This document shows, one piece after another, positions 6,313 through 10,326 of a stretch of 10,326 nucleotides of DNA. Source of the stretch: an uncultured Clostridia bacterium (GTDB taxonomy: Bacteria; Bacillota; Clostridia; Oscillospirales; Acutalibacteraceae); NCBI GenBank assembly GCA_958436475.1, contig CAUBKG010000065.1, positions 1 to 10,326 of the forward strand, in the 5' to 3' direction. The notes under the pieces were generated by a model. That model worked only from the letters and a program-made list of their open reading frames with translations. It was not told where the DNA came from and did no database searches. How positions within the stretch are numbered: position 1 is the stretch's first letter; every line of letters begins with the position of its first letter. Position numbers and translations under genes: made by a program.

Positions 6313-7637
6313 TTTTTCTTCTCCTTCTCCGGCTCTTCCGTTTTCCGGAAGGGTGCCGGAATGTAATCGTTGATTTCGGAAATCTGCTTGGCCAAACGCT
6401 CCATCTGGTCGCGCAGCTTGAAAACGCAGTCGTTAACGCTTGCCTCTCCCCTCACGATATCCTCGGCAAGCGCCCGGCAGGAGGGCGCCCCACAGGAGCC
6501 GCAGTCGATTCCCGGAAGGGTGTGCTCCACCCGGTCGATCTCCGCCATGATGCTGACCGCATCCCCCAGGTTTTCCGCGAGCTTCAGCACGGAATTGTAT
6601 TCGAGCGGCACGCTCCACGGGATTTCCTTCGGAATGTGGCCTTCAATATGGTTACAGGCAACCGGCAGATACTTGCGCAGCCGCTGGATGCGGGCCTTAG
6701 CCACATAGGGGTTTTCCACCGTGAGCACCCCGCCCACGCAGCCGCCGGAGCAGGCGTTCAGTTCAATAAAATCGATCTCACTGAGGCTTTCGTCCTCAAT
6801 ATCCTCCAGCACGCGAATGACATTCTGGATGCCGTCTGCCGCCAAATACTTCTCATTGAGGAGCGCGGAGGATTCACCCCCGCTGCTGGCCCACCCCACG
6901 CCGATGATGCCGGAAGCGGAAAAGGGTTCGATCTTGTCCACCTTCGTCATGGCATTGAACAGGAAGGGGAACATATCGCTGATGGCAAACACGCCGTCTA
7001 CCTTGGATTCCTTCCTGCCGATCGGTTTTTTCACATCCGTCACCTTCGCCGCGCAGGGAGATATGAAAAACGCGCCGATCTTTTCCATCGGCAGCCCCGT
7101 TTTCTTATGCGCTTCCTTTTTGGCGAGCGCCGCAGCCAGCTCCATGGGAGCCTGAATGGGCAGCACGTTATCGCACAGGTCGGGAAAACGGACCCGGATG
7201 ATCCGGTTGACCGCCGGGCAGGCCGAGCTGATGACCGGCTTCTTCACCAGCCCCTCGTGCATGATGCGCCTCGTAGCATCGGAAATGAGCTCCGCGGCCT
7301 TGGAGACCTCGAATACATCGTCGAACCCGATGGCAATCAGACCGTTCAGCACAAGGTCGATATCATCCAGATTATTGAACTGGCCATACAGTGCCGGCGC
7401 CGGAAGTGCAATTTTATATTCAAATTTATCCATCAGGGAAAGCGGGTCGTAGCTCGCTTTTTTTGCGTGGTTCGGACAAACCTTGATGCATTCGCCGCAG
7501 TCGATACACCGCTCTGATATAATATAGGCTTTTCCGTTTCGCACCCGGATCGCTTCCGTTGGGCAGGATTTGATGCAGTTCACGCAGCCCTTGCACTTAT
7601 CGGTATCGAGCGTGACCGAGTGAAAATATGTATTCAA
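6309..7637 (-). CDS. hydS: Sensory-type (group D-like) [FeFe] hydrogenase homologue with C-terminal Fe-S domain (442 aa)
   Basis: This is an H-cluster protein unlike the catalytic subunit. The order is two [4Fe-4S] clusters (C15/18/21/25 and C44/47/50/54); an H-cluster domain with degenerate motifs ISSACPAV (136-143, C140), SPCAAK (193-198, C195) and ELNACSGGCVGG (292-303, C296 and C300); a C-terminal four-Cys Fe-S domain (C379, C382, C387, C404); and a charged tail ending in KTEEPEKEKKK. All four Cys for the H-cluster cubane are kept. The proton-relay Cys is Ala139, and the Met of the third motif is Asn294, features associated with sensory hydrogenases of low activity. It has no PAS or kinase domain, so signalling must be through partners. 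The start is a TTG at 7637 with GGGAG about 8 bases upstream. It is placed between the RsbW-like ATPase and a DRTGG gene. The symbol follows usage for sensory hydrogenases and is tentative. Confidence 0.88.
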   Translation of the reverse strand: MNTYFHSVTLDTDKCKGCVNCIKSCPTEAIRVRNGKAYIISERCIDCGECIKVCPNHAKKASYDPLSLMDKFEYKIALPAPALYGQFNNLDDIDLVLNGLIAIGFDDVFEVSKAAELISDATRRIMHEGLVKKPVISSACPAVNRIIRVRFPDLCDNVLPIQAPMELAAALAKKEAHKKTGLPMEKIGAFFISPCAAKVTDVKKPIGRKESKVDGVFAISDMFPFLFNAMTKVDKIEPFSASGIIGVGWASSGGESSALLNEKYLAADGIQNVIRVLEDIEDESLSEIDFIELNACSGGCVGGVLTVENPYVAKARIQRLRKYLPVACNHIEGHIPKEIPWSVPLEYNSVLKLAENLGDAVSIMAEIDRVEHTLPGIDCGSCGAPSCRALAEDIVRGEASVNDCVFKLRDQMERLAKQISEINDYIPAPFRKTEEPEKEKKK

Positions 7638-7672
7638 TTCGCCACTCCCTCTTTTCGATCGGATACGGCCAG

Positions 7673-8095
7673 TCAGTTACGGAAGGTCAGATGGAGCGTT
7701 GTTCCCACGCCCACTTCCGTGTCGATCAGCATATCGTCAGAGTATTTTTTGATATTGGGAAGCCCCATGCCCGCGCCGAATCCAAGCGAACGGACGGTAT
7801 CCGGAACGGTGCTGTAGCCCTCCCGCATCGCCAGCTCCACATTGGGAATGCCGGGGCCGTGGTCGATGAGGTCGATTTTGATTTCCTCCGGGCAGATGGA
7901 AACTTCGATCTCACCGCCGTGCGCATGGATCACCATATTGATTTCCGCTTCGTACATGGCAATCGAAACCCGGCGAACCAATTCCCCGCTAAAGCCCAGC
8001 TTTTTCAGCGTCCGCTTTACGGTGCCGGAAGCTTCTCCCGCGCGGGTAAAATCGTCTCCGGGGACTTCGAAGGATAATTTAACTGCCTCGCTCAT
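7673..8095 (-). CDS. RsbW/RsbT-like GHKL ATPase (anti-sigma-factor-type kinase fold, 140 aa)
   Basis: This is a single GHKL ATPase domain of the kind found in RsbW, SpoIIAB and RsbT, which bind ATP and phosphorylate a protein partner or hold a sigma factor. The N box is AMYEAEINMVIHAHGG (E49 and N53), the G1 box is DHGPGI (78-83), and the ATP lid/G2 box is GFGAGMGLPNIKKYSD (105-120). The protein is 140 residues, normal for this family, with no sensor or membrane part. No STAS anti-sigma antagonist, sigma factor or PP2C phosphatase is in the window, so its partner is unknown; the neighbouring DRTGG proteins are candidates. The start lies 2 bases beyond the stop of the DRTGG gene, with GGGGGAA upstream. 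The gene ends 35 bases before the sensory hydrogenase. Confidence 0.88.
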   Translation of the reverse strand: MSEAVKLSFEVPGDDFTRAGEASGTVKRTLKKLGFSGELVRRVSIAMYEAEINMVIHAHGGEIEVSICPEEIKIDLIDHGPGIPNVELAMREGYSTVPDTVRSLGFGAGMGLPNIKKYSDDMLIDTEVGVGTTLHLTFRN

Positions 8096-8097
8096 AC

Positions 8098-8439
8098 TCA
8101 GTTCCCCCGTAAGCCGCTTTCATATAACAGTCCGCAGGCGGGAAACATACGGTAAGGCGTTTTTAAAAGCACGATTTCTTTTTCCTCGGCGAGTTTCACG
8201 ATGCTTTCATCCGGCGACTTTCCCCGGACAAATACGATACAGCGCATATCCATCATTTCTGCGGTGCGCACCACCTGGGGATTCACGAGCCCGGTCAGCA
8301 GGACAGACTGGTCTTTCACGTACGCCAAAACGTCACTCATCATATCGCTTCCGCATACCGATCGGATTTCCGTATCGAGAAGCTCCTCCCCACATACGAC
8401 TTCAGCCTGCAGAATCGGAATGATATCGCGAACTGTCAT
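8098..8439 (-). CDS. DRTGG-domain protein, first copy (113 aa), first gene of the regulatory operon
   Basis: This is a small DRTGG-type protein similar to the one encoded at 5980-6312: both begin MTV, have a CG-containing motif near residue 30 (here SVCGSDMMSDVLAY) and then alternate strands and helices (VLLTGL, CIVFVRG, IVLLKTPY). It has no membrane segment or catalytic motif that I recognise. The frame is open to 8460, but the start at 8439 is preferred because GGAGG lies 7 bases before it. It is the first gene behind the promoter at 8475-8503, with a leader of about 30 bases. The RsbW-like gene follows after 2 bases. Such DRTGG/ATPase/Fe-hydrogenase/PHP gene groups occur near hydrogenases in Clostridia; the role as an adaptor or ligand sensor is inference. 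Confidence 0.82.
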   Translation of the reverse strand: MTVRDIIPILQAEVVCGEELLDTEIRSVCGSDMMSDVLAYVKDQSVLLTGLVNPQVVRTAEMMDMRCIVFVRGKSPDESIVKLAEEKEIVLLKTPYRMFPACGLLYESGLRGN

Positions 8440-8474
8440 AAAATTTCCTCCTTGATCCATGGATTTTCATTCAT

Positions 8475-8503
8475 ATTATACAAGAGTTGACCGGTATTTA
8501 CAA
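8475..8503 (-). promoter_or_regulatory. Promoter of the regulatory operon
   Basis: On the minus strand TTGTAA (8498-8503) and a perfect TATAAT (8475-8480) are separated by 17 bases. Transcription would begin near 8468, about 30 bases before the start codon at 8439, leaving room for the GGAGG ribosome site. This is the best sigma-A-like promoter of the minus strand in the window. Confidence 0.72.
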
Positions 8504-8772
8504 CAACAGTTTTTCCCTCCTGCCAATCGGTATATGGCCATGAAGGGCCGGCCTTATTTCTGCACAAATAAAAAATTTTTCTCCCGCAGCGATTCGCCAA
8601 AATTTTCCAGTTTGTTTGTGGTATTCTATTTTTGTTCGGTTGTTCTTTCGATATTCCGCTCTACAAACAAGTTGTTACTTTTATAACTAAAAAGTTCTGT
8701 ATATTGTGGCAGTTTTGATATTTTTGTAACAATCATCCAAAATGTAGTGCTCTTTTTCGTGTAGATACATAA

Positions 8773-8801
8773 TTTACTACTTCATCAAAATAAAGTATAA
8801 T
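8773..8801 (+). promoter_or_regulatory. Promoter of the small orphan gene
   Basis: TTTACT (8773-8778) and a perfect TATAAT (8796-8801) are 17 bases apart on the plus strand. Transcription would start near 8808, giving a leader of about 44 bases that carries the AAGGAGG ribosome site at 8838-8844. Confidence 0.65.
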
Positions 8802-8851
8802 ATTCTCGAATAAATATTTTCACGTATGCCTATTTATAAGGAGGTAATCTA

Positions 8852-9136
8852 TTGCAACTGTTTTGTGACTCCGATACAAATGAATGTATTAAGACACAGG
8901 ATACGGATTACGAAATGATTCACAATCATGATGGTTACGGCTTTCAGTTAATGAAAATTTCAGAGCCCGGCAAGGGTAAAACCGTAAAAATCCACCTTGG
9001 TCTTACATACGATTCCGCGAAAAAGATCCTTCACCAGCTGGCAGAAGGCGGTGTGGAACCCGCCGGACTTGCCGATACCCTTTACGAGATCTTTTACAAT
9101 AAGATATATGGAGATTCTCTTCTTTCATTATCCTAA
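8852..9136 (+). CDS. Small hypothetical protein (94 aa), unknown function
   Basis: I do not recognise this protein. It is real by its signals: a TTG start preceded by a strong AAGGAGG with 7-base spacing, a promoter with perfect TATAAT upstream, and a strong terminator downstream. The 94 residues are soluble with no membrane segment or signal peptide. The first 25 residues are acidic and hold two Cys (CDSDTNEC). The middle has IHNHDGYGFQLMKISEPGKG, followed by alternating strands (KTVKIHLGLTY), and the C-terminal half is predicted helical (SAKKILHQLAEGG, ADTLYEIFYNKIY). It is transcribed alone, divergent from the hydrogenase regulatory operon. No functional link to either neighbour can be shown beyond position. 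Confidence 0.8.
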   Translation: MQLFCDSDTNECIKTQDTDYEMIHNHDGYGFQLMKISEPGKGKTVKIHLGLTYDSAKKILHQLAEGGVEPAGLADTLYEIFYNKIYGDSLLSLS

Positions 9137-9195
9137 ATTCAATAAAAATTACTGCGTGAAAATATTTTTACTTTCTCTTATGAGAAATAAATTGC

Positions 9196-9228
9196 AAAAG
9201 CAGCTGCATATTTATGCAGCTGCTTTTT
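9196..9228. terminator. Strong bidirectional rho-independent terminator
   Basis: A perfect inverted repeat has AAAAGCAGCTGCA at 9196-9208 pairing with TGCAGCTGCTTTT at 9215-9227, and can close further to a very small loop. On the plus strand it is followed by a T-rich run (TTTTTCTTTT), terminating the small gene that ends at 9136. On the minus strand the A tract becomes a U run, terminating the protease gene whose stop is at 9232-9234. Confidence 0.9.
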
Positions 9229-9231
9229 CTT

Positions 9232-10122
9232 TTAAGCCTCGCTTTCTTCCGCCGCAGGGCTCCTATTCCCTTCTTGCAGGCCCGCCAAAGGTACGCTTTT
9301 CTTTTTCCGCATGAATAGTATGACCCATACCGCGGAAGCAGCAAACACCAGAAGGCTGGCGGCAAACCATATCCCCCCTTCCGTATCGGACATTTCATTA
9401 TCAAAGTAGGGCAGCATGCCAATGAGGTTCAACGCACTGTGCGCAAGGATGCTGGCAAGCAGGGAATGGAACGTTTCGAACAGCCATATTAGCAGCATGC
9501 CGATAAGGAACGTAGAAATGGCCCAAAGAATCGTTCCGTGTGCAATCCCAAACAGCAAAGATGAGATAACAGCGGCTAAAACCGACGGCATTGCGCGCTT
9601 GAGCCTTGTGTAGATCAGTCCGCGGAAAATTAGCTCCTCCGCAATAGGGGCCGCCACTACAGCGGCAATCCACGCGATAATGCCCTTATCATTTACAACC
9701 AGGGAGACATTTTGAAAATAAGAATCCAGCCAGGACTGCGGCAGCGGAACAATCGAAAGAAGAAAGGATACCAAGATATTAGCAGAAAATCCAAATAAAA
9801 CAATCGGGACAATGCCGCCGACCGGGAACCTGCAAATCTGGGTTTCTCCCAAAAAGCTTTTTCTGCGGCAGAAAAAGATGAGCCATAGGACCAAAACCGT
9901 TATCACGTCGGAAAGGAGCGCAATCAGCATCATGGAGCCAAATATCGCATCCATCGCTTCAGATATGAGATAGAATTCATTGCCGTATCCGTAAGGCATT
10001 GCGCCCAGCACAGTCTGGATAATAATTACAAGCATAATCAGGAGGGAAACCACAAACTGCACTCCCAGAAACAGCATAAGGTAGCCAAGCGCGCTACCAA
10101 TCGCACCGAATACTTTTTTCAT
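9232..10122 (-). CDS. CPBP-family intramembrane glutamic-type protease (296 aa)
   Basis: This is a polytopic membrane protein of the CPBP (CAAX protease/bacteriocin-processing, Abi) family. The three family motifs are present: EELIFRG with E162, E163 and R167; FGIAH with F191 and H195; and HSALN with H228 and N232. Hydrophobic segments lie at roughly 7-40, 60-85, 102-126, 146-161, 182-215 and 250-271, and the short C-terminal tail is charged (MRKKKS to EESEA). Family members cleave prenylated proteins or process or protect against peptides; the substrate here is unknown. The frame is open to 10161, but the start at 10122 has GGAGG 6 bases upstream and gives a normal N-terminus (MKKVFGAI). The gene begins 27 bases beyond the last CRISPR repeat, with no recognisable promoter between, so it may depend on transcription entering from the array. 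Confidence 0.9.
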   Translation of the reverse strand: MKKVFGAIGSALGYLMLFLGVQFVVSLLIMLVIIIQTVLGAMPYGYGNEFYLISEAMDAIFGSMMLIALLSDVITVLVLWLIFFCRRKSFLGETQICRFPVGGIVPIVLFGFSANILVSFLLSIVPLPQSWLDSYFQNVSLVVNDKGIIAWIAAVVAAPIAEELIFRGLIYTRLKRAMPSVLAAVISSLLFGIAHGTILWAISTFLIGMLLIWLFETFHSLLASILAHSALNLIGMLPYFDNEMSDTEGGIWFAASLLVFAASAVWVILFMRKKKSVPLAGLQEGNRSPAAEESEA

Positions 10123-10149
10123 TCTTTTCCTCCATAATAAAGTAAAGTT

Positions 10150-10182
10150 AATTGGATCCACGCCACCCGTGGGGGCGGCGAC
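10150..10182 (-). repeat. Degenerate terminal CRISPR repeat
   Basis: The hairpin part is identical to the other two repeats, but the end that would be the 3' handle reads GGATCCAATT on the minus strand instead of GGGTTGAAAT. This marks it as the trailer-end repeat and fixes the array's orientation. Confidence 0.85.
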
Positions 10183-10326
10183 GCCTACCGCGTACCCTAT
10201 TTTTTCGGGAAGCGACTATTTCAACCCACGCCACCCGTGGGGGCGGCGACTACCGTGAGGCACACAAGGAGGAGATTGCCGAAATTTCAACCCACGCCAC
10301 CCGTGGGGGCGGCGACCGGTGCCCCT
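10150..10326 (-). CRISPR. Type I-C-like CRISPR array, trailer end (continues past the window)
   Basis: Three copies of a 33-base repeat lie at 10150-10182, 10218-10250 and 10284-10316, with spacers of 35 bases (10183-10217), 33 bases (10251-10283) and the beginning of a third (from 10317). On the minus strand the repeat begins GTCGCCGCCCCCACGGG and ends GGGTTGAAAT, as in type I-C repeats, and can form a stem of CGCCCCC with GGTGGCG around ACG with one mismatch. This orientation means transcription along the minus strand, with the leader and any cas genes beyond the window end. The copy at 10150-10182 differs at four positions in its 3' part (10151-10157 on the plus strand), the usual decay of the terminal, oldest repeat. 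No cas gene is in the window. Confidence 0.93.

Larger units (their letters stand above)
8461..8851. other. AT-rich divergent control region without a gene
   Basis: This stretch of 391 bases separates the minus-strand regulatory operon from the plus-strand gene at 8852. It holds the minus-strand promoter at 8475-8503 and the plus-strand promoter at 8773-8801. A plus-strand open frame at 8459-8686 has no ribosome binding site and lies over the minus-strand promoter, so it is not called. A weak Rex-like inverted repeat lies at 8672-8689 (TTGTTACTTTTATAACTA, 11 of 14 defined positions). Between about 8500 and 8770 I see no further feature that I can support. Confidence 0.6.

Noticed and set aside
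6279..7517. A 412-codon open frame on the plus strand opposite the sensory hydrogenase
   Set aside because: It is antisense to a gene with conserved Fe-S and H-cluster motifs, lacks a ribosome site, and looks like a composition artefact.
8459..8686. A 75-codon plus-strand frame in the divergent control region
   Set aside because: No GGAGG precedes it, its first codons lie over the minus-strand promoter and start region, and the composition is that of AT-rich noncoding DNA.
10123..10161. Upstream extension of the CPBP protease by 13 residues
   Set aside because: That start would lie inside the terminal CRISPR repeat and lacks a ribosome site, whereas GGAGG stands 6 bases before the ATG at 10122.

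Overview
The window looks like chromosomal DNA of a strictly anaerobic, H2-producing member of the Clostridia, probably Oscillospiraceae/Ruminococcaceae-like. This rests on the gene content, GGAGG-type ribosome binding sites, moderately GC-rich genes set between AT-rich intergenic stretches, and a clostridial-type redox operator. It holds an NADH/ferredoxin-linked [FeFe] hydrogenase locus and its apparent sensory partner genes, a small orphan gene, a membrane protease gene and the end of a CRISPR array.

Layout, read along the minus strand because nearly all genes point that way. (1) 8439 down to 5249 is a five-gene regulatory operon behind a good promoter (8475-8503): DRTGG-domain protein, RsbW-like GHKL ATPase, a sensory-type (group D-like) [FeFe] hydrogenase, a second DRTGG protein, and a PHP-domain phosphoesterase. 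Several genes overlap by ATGA. (2) 5091 down to 98 is the catalytic operon: HndA/HydC (NuoE-like), a second GHKL ATPase, HndB (thioredoxin-like ferredoxin), HndC/HydB (NuoF-like) and HndD/HydA (H-cluster subunit). Between the two operons lies a textbook Rex palindrome (5238-5255), which overlaps the PHP stop codon, followed by an extended -10 promoter.

The working model, which is inference: the catalytic operon encodes an electron-bifurcating or NADH-dependent hydrogenase whose expression follows NADH/NAD+ through Rex. The upstream operon, with an H-cluster protein lacking the usual proton-relay cysteine, senses H2 or redox state and passes the signal to the GHKL ATPase/DRTGG proteins, one ATPase being placed inside the catalytic operon. 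No PP2C phosphatase, STAS protein or sigma factor is present in the window, so the output of such a relay is not visible.

The rest: 8461-8851 is an AT-rich divergent control region. 8852-9136 is a small plus-strand gene of unknown function with its own promoter and a strong bidirectional terminator (9196-9228). 9232-10122 is a CPBP-family intramembrane protease on the minus strand, starting 27 bases beyond the trailer-end repeat of a type I-C-like CRISPR array (10150 to beyond the window end), which would be transcribed in the same direction. The first 97 bases may hold the C-terminal end of a convergent plus-strand gene.
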